DNA from: Castellaniella sp040276085
GTDB lineage: Bacteria > Pseudomonadota > Gammaproteobacteria > Burkholderiales > Burkholderiaceae_B
Reading direction: 5' to 3'
Assembly: GCF_040276085.1 (NCBI RefSeq)
Contig: NZ_JBELOK010000004.1
Span: forward strand, 1-64,000
Length of the DNA: 64,000 nt
The stretch's first letter is position 1. Each line of letters opens with the position of its first letter. Shown here one piece after another: positions 31,625-39,622 of the stretch. Both the position numbers and the translations under genes were made by a program. The notes under the pieces were generated by a model, which was given only the letters and a program-made list of their open reading frames with translations, was not told the origin of the DNA and searched no databases.

Positions 31625-32836
31625 TCAGGATGCCGCCGGCGCGGTTGCCTGGGAGGCAGCCGGCTTGGGTTCGGCGGATTCTGGCTGAATCTCGGCGATT
31701 CGCGCGCCGGGATGCAAACGATATTGCCCATCAGTCACCACACGATCCTCAGCCGCAAGGCCTTGCTCGATGACACTGAAACCATCCTGGCTGAATGCCA
31801 CCTGCACGGCTTGTGCCCGTACAGTGTCATCCGCCGACACCACATACACAAACAGGCCCTGAGCACCCCGCTGCACTGCGGCGTCGGGTACCGTCAGTGC
31901 GTGCTTGCGCACGCCCAAAACCAGCCGCACATCCACCGCCTGGCCAGGCCACAAAACCGCATCCGGGTTATCAAACCTGGCCTTGAGGCGCAGTGTGCCA
32001 CTGCTGGTGTCTACCTGGTTATCCACCAACACCAGGCGCCCTTCTTTCAGTACGCCGGATTGCCCACGTGGCAACACTTGCACCTTGACTGCCGGCAGGG
32101 ACGCATCGGGCGGCAAGGCATCAGCGCCCTTCAAGGCAGCCTGAATCTGCGCGTACTCGGTATCCGGCACGGTAAAGTTGACGGCAATGGGGTCTGTCTG
32201 ATTGATAACCACCAGCCCCTGGCCATCCGCCGCCCGCACGAGATTGCCAGGATCCACCAGCCGGGCTCCTGTGCGCCCAGCAAACGGCGCCACAATCCGG
32301 GTGTAATCCAGCTGTACCCTGGCGGCTTGCACTTGTGCATCATCCGCCTGCACTATGGCTTGCAAGGTTGCTACCTGCGCACGTTGCGTATCCAGAGTCT
32401 GGCGATTGATGGCAGACTGGCGGGCCAGTTCGGTGTAACGTTTGAGGTCTTGCCGGGCGTTATCCAGCTGCGCCTGATCGCGGCTACGCTGTGCCAGAGC
32501 AAGATCCAGTTGAGCCTTCTGGGCACGGTTGTCCAGTTGGGCGATCAGTTGTCCTTTTTTTACCTGCTCGCCCTCAAGAAACCCCAGCGACTGCAGCTGC
32601 CCATCGATGCGGGCACGGATGGTGGCCGAATGCCATGCCTGGACAATACCCAGGCCGGGCAGGCGGATGGTGACATCCTGCACCTGAACCGGTTGTACAT
32701 GCACACGCACCGCCGCCACCTGAGTGGTACTGGCCGGCACCTTGGCCTTGGGCTGGCTCACCCACCAGATCATCGCCCCCAGAACCAACAGGACAGGCAC
32801 ACCCACAACCAGCAGCGAACGACGAACGGACGACAT
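31625..32836 (-). CDS. RND efflux periplasmic adaptor, MdtA type
   Basis: The 403-residue membrane-fusion protein has an N-terminal anchor (residues 7-26), a lipoyl half (GIVQAWHSATIRARIDGQL, then EGEQVKKGQLIAQLD), a coiled coil (residues 95-160, RAQKAQLDLALAQRSRDQAQ), a second lipoyl half (YTRIVAPFAGRTGARLVDPG) and a beta-barrel domain. No lipobox is present. It links the pump to an outer-membrane channel. It heads the two-gene operon, with CGGGAGG upstream. Substrates are not predictable. Confidence 0.93.
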   Translation of the reverse strand: MSSVRRSLLVVGVPVLLVLGAMIWWVSQPKAKVPASTTQVAAVRVHVQPVQVQDVTIRLPGLGIVQAWHSATIRARIDGQLQSLGFLEGEQVKKGQLIAQLDNRAQKAQLDLALAQRSRDQAQLDNARQDLKRYTELARQSAINRQTLDTQRAQVATLQAIVQADDAQVQAARVQLDYTRIVAPFAGRTGARLVDPGNLVRAADGQGLVVINQTDPIAVNFTVPDTEYAQIQAALKGADALPPDASLPAVKVQVLPRGQSGVLKEGRLVLVDNQVDTSSGTLRLKARFDNPDAVLWPGQAVDVRLVLGVRKHALTVPDAAVQRGAQGLFVYVVSADDTVRAQAVQVAFSQDGFSVIEQGLAAEDRVVTDGQYRLHPGARIAEIQPESAEPKPAASQATAPAAS

Positions 32837-33121
32837 TCAGAAAATCTCTCGGGAGGTTGAAAACTGCCTGGCGCCGCCCTGCTCAGCAGACGACGTGCGG
32901 TTGGAACACCAAATGGCGCCCTGTGCGAGTATACGGTCAAGCTGCATATTGAGGGTAAGCCAATCGCAGCACTTGCGGAAGAAAATACCAGAGGGTAAAG
33001 GTTGGGCCTAATATAAAGGCCCCCAAAGCTGGATCTTATCCATGCCTTGGAGGCCCTTAAGGATGTTGCTACGGAGCGTTCTTGCAGGCCCGCCTAGCGG
33101 CAGGCCCCGTGCAGCCAGTGA

Positions 33122-33688
33122 TTAGTTGGCTGAACGACGGCTGCGTGCAGGCTTGCTGGCCTTGGAGGCGTCAGCCGCAGCCTTGAGCGTGGCGTTGGTG
33201 GCAGCAGTGAAGTTGGACTCGGCAGCACTGGCGGCCTGACGAGCGGCCTTGGTTGCCGACTCGTAAGCATTGGTGGCCGTGGCCAGCGAGGACTTCAGCA
33301 AGGCAACCGCACCTTCAGAGCCGGTGGGGGCGTTGCGGGCAAACTGCTCTACCGCGTCGGACACGCGATCCTGGCTGTCGGCCAATTGGGTTTCAGCCAA
33401 TTTGCTGAGCTCGCCTTGCACACTGGCAAGAATCTCGTAAACATCCTTGCCATAGGCAACAGCCTGCTCGGGGCGAACCAAACCGGAGGTGAAAGCCAGA
33501 AGCTCTTGGGCATCCTTGAGTTCGACGGCATCTTGCGATTTCTGCGCAGCGTCGTCCAGAACAGCCTTGGTGGCTTTCAGGTTAAGGTCGACCAACTTTT
33601 CGAAGCCGCTGAAAAACGTACCTTGAACAGCCAGGAAATTGTCGATGACGGCCTTTTGTGTGGCCAGCAGTTGGGGATTTGCACTCAT
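33122..33688 (-). CDS. Phasin family protein
   Basis: The 188-residue all-helical protein coats polyhydroxyalkanoate granules. The N-terminal phasin domain (residues 5-110) contains VIDNFLAVQGTFFSGFEKLVDLNLKATKAVLDD, and the C-terminus is an Ala/Lys-rich tail (KPARSRR) as in PhaP-type proteins of Burkholderiales. A good AGGAG site precedes the ATG. The upstream region carries a copy of the 17-bp motif also found before iclR, so the adjacent regulator may control it. Presence implies the host makes PHA. Confidence 0.9.
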   Translation of the reverse strand: MSANPQLLATQKAVIDNFLAVQGTFFSGFEKLVDLNLKATKAVLDDAAQKSQDAVELKDAQELLAFTSGLVRPEQAVAYGKDVYEILASVQGELSKLAETQLADSQDRVSDAVEQFARNAPTGSEGAVALLKSSLATATNAYESATKAARQAASAAESNFTAATNATLKAAADASKASKPARSRRSAN

Positions 33689-33819
33689 GATGACTCCTTG
33701 TCAATAAGTAGAAGGCTTCCTCAGAGGCGATATGCCCGGCACCTTCTCGACTGTCAGCAAGAATTGCTGCAGCGCACAATTGAAAGTTTAAATGAATCAA
33801 AATGGATGTCAACACTTAT

Positions 33820-33836
33820 TTGCTGCGATGCAACAA
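33820..33836. promoter_or_regulatory. Putative IclR operator upstream of the phasin gene
   Basis: TTGCTGCGATGCAACAA is an imperfect palindrome with half-sites TTGCTGC and TTGTTGC (reverse strand). It lies 132 nt before the phasin start and inside a larger exact inverted repeat (CACTTATTTG / CAAATAAGTG, 33,813-33,843). The same 7-3-7 layout appears just before iclR. A weaker third copy (TTGCTGCAGCGCACAA) is at 33,763-33,778. Confidence 0.6.
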
Positions 33837-33849
33837 ATAAGTGTGTCAT

Positions 33850-34680
33850 TTAGTGTGCGGCTTCGTAGCCCAATGCTTCCGAGATGCTGGATGTGGCTGC
33901 CATCAGCAACGGAATCCAGTCGTCACGCATGCGCTCTGCCGGTGCCGACAGCGATAAACCAGCCAGCAAGGTGCCGGTATCGTCGTAGACACCCGCCGCA
34001 ATGCAGCGTACTCCAAGCTCGAGCTCTTCGTTGTCGCGCGAATAGCCGTGACGTCGTACCAGGGCCAGTTCGCGCTCGAGTTGCTCGAGTTGTGTAAGGC
34101 TGTTGCGGGTATTGCCCGCCAAGCCTGTGCGAATGGCATAGCTGCGCACATTGCGTGCATCCCAGGTGGCCAGAAACAGCTTGCCGGTGGAGGTGAGATG
34201 CAAAGGGGCACGGCCACCGATGGCACGCACCACCTGCATGCCCGAGCGCTCGCTCCAGGCACGTTCGATATAGACGATTTCGTCGCCTTGCGCCAGGGAC
34301 AGGTTGACTGTCTGCCCGGTTTGACGATGAAGCTCGCGCATGGGGCCCAACGACGCAGTACGGACATCCAGGCGCCCCTTGACCAACGATCCGAGCTCCA
34401 GCAACCGCATCCCCAGGCGATACAGGCCGCTATCCACCCGCTCGACATAGCGGCCAACAGCCAGATCGGCAAGAATCCGGTGTGTGGTGGATGCGTGCAA
34501 GCCGGTGGCGGCTGCCAGGTCTTTTAGTGCAACGGGATCGCGCTGGCTGGCCAGCACATCCAGAATACGCATTGCTCGATCCAGCACCTGGATGGTGACC
34601 GCACTGGTATCCGCGACGGAGTCGTGCAACGACGGGGAGGAAGAGGAAAGCATGGAAGCCGGACTTTGCGAATGAGCCAT
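33850..34680 (-). CDS. IclR family transcriptional regulator
   Basis: The 276-residue protein has the IclR winged helix (VLDRAMRILDVLASQ, ALKDLAAATGLHASTTHRILADL, about residues 32-75) and an effector domain of the GAF-like type (LSLAQGDEIVYIERAW, LHLTSTGKLFLA, ELGVRCIAAGVYD). The effector is unknown. A palindrome of the same kind as that near the phasin gene lies 9 nt before its start codon, so it probably represses itself and may control the phasin. N-terminal 30 residues are Ser-rich and unconserved. Confidence 0.9.
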   Translation of the reverse strand: MAHSQSPASMLSSSSPSLHDSVADTSAVTIQVLDRAMRILDVLASQRDPVALKDLAAATGLHASTTHRILADLAVGRYVERVDSGLYRLGMRLLELGSLVKGRLDVRTASLGPMRELHRQTGQTVNLSLAQGDEIVYIERAWSERSGMQVVRAIGGRAPLHLTSTGKLFLATWDARNVRSYAIRTGLAGNTRNSLTQLEQLERELALVRRHGYSRDNEELELGVRCIAAGVYDDTGTLLAGLSLSAPAERMRDDWIPLLMAATSSISEALGYEAAH

Positions 34681-34688
34681 AGAGAAAA

Positions 34689-34705
34689 TTGTTGCAACGC
34701 GACAA
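34689..34705. promoter_or_regulatory. Putative IclR autoregulatory operator
   Basis: TTGTTGCAACGCGACAA has half-sites TTGTTGC and TTGTCGC (reverse), separated by 3 bases. It overlaps the likely iclR translation-initiation/promoter region. Its partner site is at 33,820-33,836. Confidence 0.6.
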
Positions 34706-34779
34706 ATTCCATACTATGAAAAATCGGGAAGGATGGCAAGCCCCGTGATGCAGGCTTTTGTCTCTATCCGGGCAAAGGA

Positions 34780-35628
34780 TCAGGCAGGCGGATTTAGCCG
34801 GCCACCCAGCGACTGCACTTGGGCGCGCAGCCAGGCCAAGGCTTCCGCTGCGGCAACGGGCTCGCCCTTGACCCCAAGCTCGATATGCGGATAGCCGCCT
34901 GAATCGCCAACGTTGGGCAGGCTGAACGCGCGAATCCCCGGCCACCGCAGCTCGAGCGCCTCCAGGGCAGGCGTGATGCGGGACTCGGGCAAGCCAAACA
35001 ACAAAAAGGAATGCTCGACCCGCGCCTCGTGGTGATGCCAACCGGCATAACGGGTATCCAGTGTCCAGGCCATCATCGGATGCGCCATGACCGGAAACCC
35101 GGGCATGAAACTGTGATTATGAATAAAAAACCCGGGAATACGGTTATACGTATTGGGAATGATTTCGGCGCCTTCTGGAAACACGCCCATTTGCAGCCGT
35201 TGCTGGTTTTCGGGTGTAGACATATCCGCACTACCCTGCCCCTTGGCTGCCATGTCGGCACACCGCTGCGCAATCAGCTGCCCGGCCTCTGGGTGCAGCG
35301 CCAGCCCAACCCCTAATGCACGCGCGGCCGCCTGGCGGGTGCGGTCATCCGGGGTAGCGCCGATGCCACCGCAACAAAAAACCAGATCAGGTGTGGCAAA
35401 GCTGCGCTGCAGGCAGGCGGTGATCTCGTCTTCGTCGTCGGAGATGAACTCGGCCGCATTGAGTTGCATCCCACGTTCCTGCAACAGATTGATCAGGGTG
35501 CTGAAATGTTTGTCCTGTCGCCGCCCCGAGAGAATTTCGTCGCCAATGGCAATCAGCCTTACACGAGGGGCCCGGCGGGGGCTGGCAACAGTGTTGGCTG
35601 GCGTGTGTGTACGGGCGGACGAGGTCAT
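34780..35628 (-). CDS. CinA-like molybdopterin-binding domain protein
   Basis: The 282-residue protein has the MoaB/MogA-like domain of CinA (competence/damage-inducible A): AIGDEILSGRRQDKHFSTLINLLQERG, then LVFCCGGIGATPDDRTRQAAA and FPEGAEIIPNTYNRIPGFFI. Only the cofactor-binding domain is present; the C-terminal nicotinamide-nucleotide amidase domain of full CinA is missing, which is normal for this shorter family. Function in Betaproteobacteria is not settled. The N-terminal 20 residues are variable. Confidence 0.85.
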   Translation of the reverse strand: MTSSARTHTPANTVASPRRAPRVRLIAIGDEILSGRRQDKHFSTLINLLQERGMQLNAAEFISDDEDEITACLQRSFATPDLVFCCGGIGATPDDRTRQAAARALGVGLALHPEAGQLIAQRCADMAAKGQGSADMSTPENQQRLQMGVFPEGAEIIPNTYNRIPGFFIHNHSFMPGFPVMAHPMMAWTLDTRYAGWHHHEARVEHSFLLFGLPESRITPALEALELRWPGIRAFSLPNVGDSGGYPHIELGVKGEPVAAAEALAWLRAQVQSLGGRLNPPA

Positions 35629-35674
35629 GGGAGGTTTCCAGTAAATACAGGGAAATAAATGAGGATGCAGCCAA

Positions 35675-36466
35675 TCAGATATCGATCAGGGTTTCGGTGC
35701 GCAGCCGCCGGATCGCATCCAGACTGAAATGGGCATAGACCAGTGCCGAGAACACCGGCATGACCAGCCAAAACAAGGGCACCAGATTGATGACTGCGAG
35801 GATGCCGGCCATCAGCCACAGGGATCTGGTGTGGCGACGCCAGAGCAGGCGCCGCTCGGGGCCACTGGCATGCTCGATCATGGCATCCACCCGCAGCATG
35901 CGATTAACCGCAAACGCCCACCAGAACACCGGCAGCACCAGGGCCATCGGCGGCAACAGCCATAAGGGCATGGTAAGCACCCAGCCCACACAAAACAGAA
36001 AGCCCACCCAGATGGCGTTCCAGGTGCCCAGAACGGTTGCGTGCTGACCTTGACGCCGCAGCCCGGGATAATCGCGCTTCTCGAGGTGCTGCAATACCAG
36101 TGGCATGACAAACACCGCGGCAATGCCCAAGCCCAATATGCCCGCCATCGGCAGCAACAGGCCGGCAGCCAGCAGTGGCACCATCCACAACTTGAGGGAA
36201 AACAGGCCAACCGCAACCAGCCAGCCATCCACGGTATTGAATACGCCCCACGAGGAGGCTTCCTGATCCAGCCAGCCTGTCAGTGGCGTCCAAAAGAACC
36301 ACAGCAAAAGGGCTGCACCAAGGATGGCAACGAGAAACGGCAAAAACAGGGCCGCCAGCATGCGCGGATGCAGTTGGCTGATCAGCGCGCGCCGAAATGC
36401 CTGCCCGACCAGGGTCAGACCATTGGGAGAATGCGGGCTGCGCACGACGAGATCCTGGTGGTTCAT
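35675..36466 (-). CDS. EI24 domain integral membrane protein
   Basis: The 263-residue protein has six hydrophobic helices and matches the EI24/CysZ-like family: FRRALISQLHPRMLAALFLPFL at the N-terminus and YPGLRRQGQHATVLGTWNAIWVGFL in the middle. CysZ transports sulfate in E. coli, but this sequence is of the other EI24 branch and its role is unknown. The start at 36466 (ATG) is tentative; GTG at 36478 is possible and neither has a clear ribosome site. Confidence 0.8.
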   Translation of the reverse strand: MNHQDLVVRSPHSPNGLTLVGQAFRRALISQLHPRMLAALFLPFLVAILGAALLLWFFWTPLTGWLDQEASSWGVFNTVDGWLVAVGLFSLKLWMVPLLAAGLLLPMAGILGLGIAAVFVMPLVLQHLEKRDYPGLRRQGQHATVLGTWNAIWVGFLFCVGWVLTMPLWLLPPMALVLPVFWWAFAVNRMLRVDAMIEHASGPERRLLWRRHTRSLWLMAGILAVINLVPLFWLVMPVFSALVYAHFSLDAIRRLRTETLIDI

Positions 36467-36515
36467 GAATACACACACTGAAAATAACTGGGAAATTTCA
36501 TACTATATTGCCCTG

Positions 36516-36893
36516 ATGAAAGTATTCAACCCCCACTCTGATCTGGCAGCGCTGCAACAGCGGCTGGCCGACAGCCACAACACGTGCGTGGTCTGTTATT
36601 GCGCGGCCTGGTGCCGCACCTGCGATGCCTACCAACCAGCATTCGAGAACCTGGCTGCACAGCATCCCGACTGGACGTTTATCTGGGTAGACGTTGAGGA
36701 CAGCCCCGAGTGGCTGGGCGATGAGGATGTCGAGAATTTCCCGACGGTGCTGGTTCAGGATGCAGGCGGGACGCGGTTCTGGGGCACCCAGCTTCCGTAT
36801 ATAGACCACCTGAAGCGCCTGCTGGATGGGGCAGACCGCCTGCCAATCGTGCAGGCGGGGCCCGGTAATATCCGGCATCTGGCTGCCGGTTGA
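36516..36893 (+). CDS. Thioredoxin-like protein
   Basis: This 125-residue protein has a thioredoxin fold with a redox-active CRTC motif (Cys33, Cys36 in AAWCRTCDAYQ) and an NFPTVLV segment with the cis-proline near residue 75. Without a signal peptide it should be cytoplasmic. Trx normally has CGPC; CRTC suggests a distinct partner. It is divergent from the EI24 gene by 49 nt and converges with rhlE. Confidence 0.88.
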   Translation: MKVFNPHSDLAALQQRLADSHNTCVVCYCAAWCRTCDAYQPAFENLAAQHPDWTFIWVDVEDSPEWLGDEDVENFPTVLVQDAGGTRFWGTQLPYIDHLKRLLDGADRLPIVQAGPGNIRHLAAG

Positions 36894-36913
36894 CCGGCAG
36901 GTAGATAGGGGGC

Positions 36914-38293
36914 TTAGCTGGGCTTGCCCTTGCCACCCAATAACACCCCCACCGACTGGCGTGAAGGGGTTGCGACAGGAGGGACCCCCTGACTGGGCAC
37001 AGACGAAGTTGAAGGCTCGTAGGGTTTGTCGAAAAAATCATCCACAGGTGCTGCCGGCGCATGCCAGCCACCACCGCTATGCCGGGGTGCAACCACCGGC
37101 CGCCGCCGTGGCAGGCGGGGAAGATCAAGCTCGCCACGGGGTATCTTGGTTTTGATGAGCTTTTCGATGTCCAGCAAATGCCGCTCTTCGTCGGGCGCAA
37201 AAAAGGCAATGGCCTCGCCCAGAGCGCCAGCACGGCCGGTACGGCCGATGCGGTGGACGTAGTCTTCGGGATTACGGGGCAGATCATAGTTGATCACGCA
37301 CGGAATACCGGCCACATCCAGGCCACGTGCGGCCACATCGGTAGCCACCAGGACTTCGAGGGTGCCCGCCTTGAAGGCCTCGAGTGCTTTCATGCGCTCG
37401 ATTTGCGATTTGTTGCCATGGATGGACTCGGCCCGTACACCGTCTTGCTCTAGTTGGCGCGCCAAGCGACTGCAACCAATTTTTGTGTTGGAAAACACAA
37501 TGACCTGGGTGAGCTTGCGCGACTTGACCAGATGCACCACGGCACGCCGTTTGGCATCGCCTTCGAGGCCATAGGCGATTTGAGACACCGTATCGGCTGT
37601 GGCATTGGCTCGCGCAACTTCGACTTCGACGGGGGTGCGCAAAAAGCCGCGACCCAGCTTGCGGATCTCGGGGCTGAAGGTGGCCGAAAACAGCAAGCCC
37701 TGCCGCCCGGGGGGCAGCAGACGCATGATGCGATCGAGGTCTGGCAAAAAGCCCATATCCAGCATGCGGTCGGCTTCATCCAGAACCAGAATGCCTACCT
37801 GCCCGAGATTGACGTTGCGCTGTTCGACGTGATCAAGCAGCCGTCCCGGCGTGGCAATGAGGATCTCGCAGCCCCGGCGCAACTGATCGCGCTGAGGGCG
37901 GATATCCACTCCGCCAAATACCACCGCGGCACGCAAGGGCACGTACTGGCTGTAGCGCTGTACGTTCTCGTGGATTTGGTCGGCGAGCTCGCGGGTAGGT
38001 GTGAGGATCAGCGCCCGCACAGGGTGGCGGGCAGGAGATGCACTGGTATTGGCAAACGGCATCAGCCGGTGCAGGATGGGTAAGGAAAACGCGGCTGTTT
38101 TACCCGTGCCGGTTTGGGCTGCCCCCATGACATCACGGCCACTTAGTGCGATGGGGATTGCTTTGGCCTGGATGGGTGTCGCAGACACATATCCGGAGGC
38201 CTCGATGGCTTTCATGATGCCTGGATGCAGGCCAAACTGGCCAAACGCAACAGGCGTATCGGCAATAGAATCTTGGGGGATGGTTTCGGTCAT
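36914..38293 (-). CDS. rhlE: DEAD-box RNA helicase RhlE
   Basis: The 459-residue helicase has every DEAD-box motif: Q motif (ATPIQAKAIP), AQTGTGKT at 59-66, PTRELADQI, TPGRLLDH, DEAD at 173-176, SAT in LLFSATFS, ARGLD and HRIGRTGRAG. The C-terminal 80 residues are Pro/Arg-rich and disordered, an RNA-binding tail typical of RhlE. It unwinds RNA in ribosome assembly or decay. The ATG at 38293 is preferred; the longer frame adds 15 residues upstream. Confidence 0.92.
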   Translation of the reverse strand: MTETIPQDSIADTPVAFGQFGLHPGIMKAIEASGYVSATPIQAKAIPIALSGRDVMGAAQTGTGKTAAFSLPILHRLMPFANTSASPARHPVRALILTPTRELADQIHENVQRYSQYVPLRAAVVFGGVDIRPQRDQLRRGCEILIATPGRLLDHVEQRNVNLGQVGILVLDEADRMLDMGFLPDLDRIMRLLPPGRQGLLFSATFSPEIRKLGRGFLRTPVEVEVARANATADTVSQIAYGLEGDAKRRAVVHLVKSRKLTQVIVFSNTKIGCSRLARQLEQDGVRAESIHGNKSQIERMKALEAFKAGTLEVLVATDVAARGLDVAGIPCVINYDLPRNPEDYVHRIGRTGRAGALGEAIAFFAPDEERHLLDIEKLIKTKIPRGELDLPRLPRRRPVVAPRHSGGGWHAPAAPVDDFFDKPYEPSTSSVPSQGVPPVATPSRQSVGVLLGGKGKPS

Positions 38294-38415
38294 TCGTCGT
38301 AAAAGATGCGCCGGCCCAAAAAGGCCCAACGCGTGCATGAACGAAGTATTTTAACGTGCATCTCCGTTGCGCGGGCAATTGGTACAATAAAGCGCTATTA
38401 ATCTGGGAGATCGCA

Positions 38416-39336
38416 ATGTCCATGGCCGACCGCGACGGGGTAATCTGGTATGATGGCAAGCTCGTGCCTTGGCGCGAAGCAACCACGCACGTCCTGACTC
38501 ATTCTCTGCATTATGGGCTGTCCGTCTTCGAAGGCGTGCGCGCCTACAAAACCGACCACGGCACGGCTATTTTCCGCCTCGAAGATCACACACGCCGCCT
38601 GTTCAACTCGGCACATATCTACCAAATCAAGATTCCGTACACCCGCGAAGCCATCTCCTCGGCTCAAATCGAGGTCGTGCGACGCAACGAGCTTGAGTCC
38701 TGCTACATCCGCCCCATCGTGTTTTATGGCTCCGAGAAAATGGGGGTGTCGCCCAAAGGCGCGCAGGTGCATGTGGCCATCGCAGCCTGGCCCTGGGGTG
38801 CCTATCTGGGCGAAGAAGCCCTCAAACAGGGCATCCGGGTCAAAATTTCCTCGTTTGCACGCCAGCATGTCAATGTCACCATGCCCCGTGCCAAGATTGC
38901 CAGCACATACGCCAACTCCATTCTGGCCAACGCCGAGGCCCAGGATCACGGCTACGACGAAGCCATCTTGCTGGACACCAGCGGCTTCGTGGCCGAAGGC
39001 GCGGGCGAAAACCTGTTTATTGTTCGGGATGGCGTGCTCTACGAACCCGATATCGCCTGCGCGCTCACGGGCATTACCCGGGCGTCCATCCACCAGCTCG
39101 CCGACGACCTCGGCCTGAAAGTGGTGTCCCGCCGGCTCACCCGCGACGACCTCTACATTGCCGACGAAGCCTTCTTTACCGGCACGGCGGCCGAAGTCAC
39201 ACCCATTCGCGAAATCGACGGCCGCCAGATTGGCGCCGGCGAGCGCGGCCCCATCACAGCCCAATTGCAAAAAGCGTTCTTCGATGCGGTATCGGGCAAG
39301 ACGCCCAAATATCATCACTGGCTCTCGAAGGTATAA
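38416..39336 (+). CDS. ilvE: Branched-chain amino acid aminotransferase
   Basis: The PLP-dependent fold-type IV enzyme makes the last step of Val, Leu and Ile synthesis. The 306-residue sequence has HSLHYGLSVFEGVRAY, FRLEDHTRRLFNSA, IRPIVFYG, and the PLP-binding lysine region VNVTMPRAKIASTYANS, plus EGAGENLFIVRDGVLYEP and TGITRASI. Length is normal (E. coli IlvE is 309). The ATG at 38416 follows GGGAGA. It is followed by a small zinc-finger gene, an arrangement shared with Bordetella. Confidence 0.96.
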   Translation: MSMADRDGVIWYDGKLVPWREATTHVLTHSLHYGLSVFEGVRAYKTDHGTAIFRLEDHTRRLFNSAHIYQIKIPYTREAISSAQIEVVRRNELESCYIRPIVFYGSEKMGVSPKGAQVHVAIAAWPWGAYLGEEALKQGIRVKISSFARQHVNVTMPRAKIASTYANSILANAEAQDHGYDEAILLDTSGFVAEGAGENLFIVRDGVLYEPDIACALTGITRASIHQLADDLGLKVVSRRLTRDDLYIADEAFFTGTAAEVTPIREIDGRQIGAGERGPITAQLQKAFFDAVSGKTPKYHHWLSKV

Positions 39337-39347
39337 CAGGAAACACC

Positions 39348-39578
39348 ATGAGCAGCAATCCCAATACTTCTCACAAAAAAGAACCCGTCGTGGTCGGTGC
39401 CGAAGACCTCCCGGTATTTTGCCCAGGCCCGAAATCACCGCTTTGGTGCATGCACCCGCGCACCTACATCGAGGTGGTCAAAAACGGTGTCGCCAAGTGC
39501 CAGTATTGCGGCACCGAGTACGTCCTGCGCGAGGGCGACCACCCTCACGGCCACGAGCAAGCAGGCATTCGCATCTAA
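39348..39578 (+). CDS. Small zinc-finger protein (zf-CHCC type)
   Basis: A 76-residue protein with a CHCC-type zinc finger of the NDUFS6-like family: CPGP near residue 25, then WCMHPRTYIEV, then CQYCGTEYVL. Bacterial members are short conserved proteins of unknown role, often next to ilvE. It begins 12 nt after the ilvE stop with AGGAAA upstream and is co-transcribed. Confidence 0.85.
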   Translation: MSSNPNTSHKKEPVVVGAEDLPVFCPGPKSPLWCMHPRTYIEVVKNGVAKCQYCGTEYVLREGDHPHGHEQAGIRI

Positions 39579-39588
39579 AGCCGCGGCC

Positions 39589-39613
39589 CACCCCTGCTTC
39601 AGGCAGAGGTGGC
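39589..39613. terminator. Hairpin between the zinc-finger gene and bepA
   Basis: CCACCCCTGC and GCAGAGGTGG pair with one mismatch around TTCAG in the 44-base gap between two convergent genes. No T-run; possible bidirectional terminator. Confidence 0.4.
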
Positions 39614-39622
39614 GCCCATCGC

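Noticed and set aside
31712..32860. A 382-codon plus-strand frame opposite the efflux adaptor
   Set aside because: The minus strand encodes a textbook membrane-fusion protein; the other frame has no recognisable fold.
33004..33055. Hairpins GGGCCT/AGGCCC and AAGGCCCCCAAAG.../CTTGGAGGCCC as a phasin terminator
   Set aside because: The pairings are imperfect and lack a T-run on the minus strand, so I do not call a terminator.
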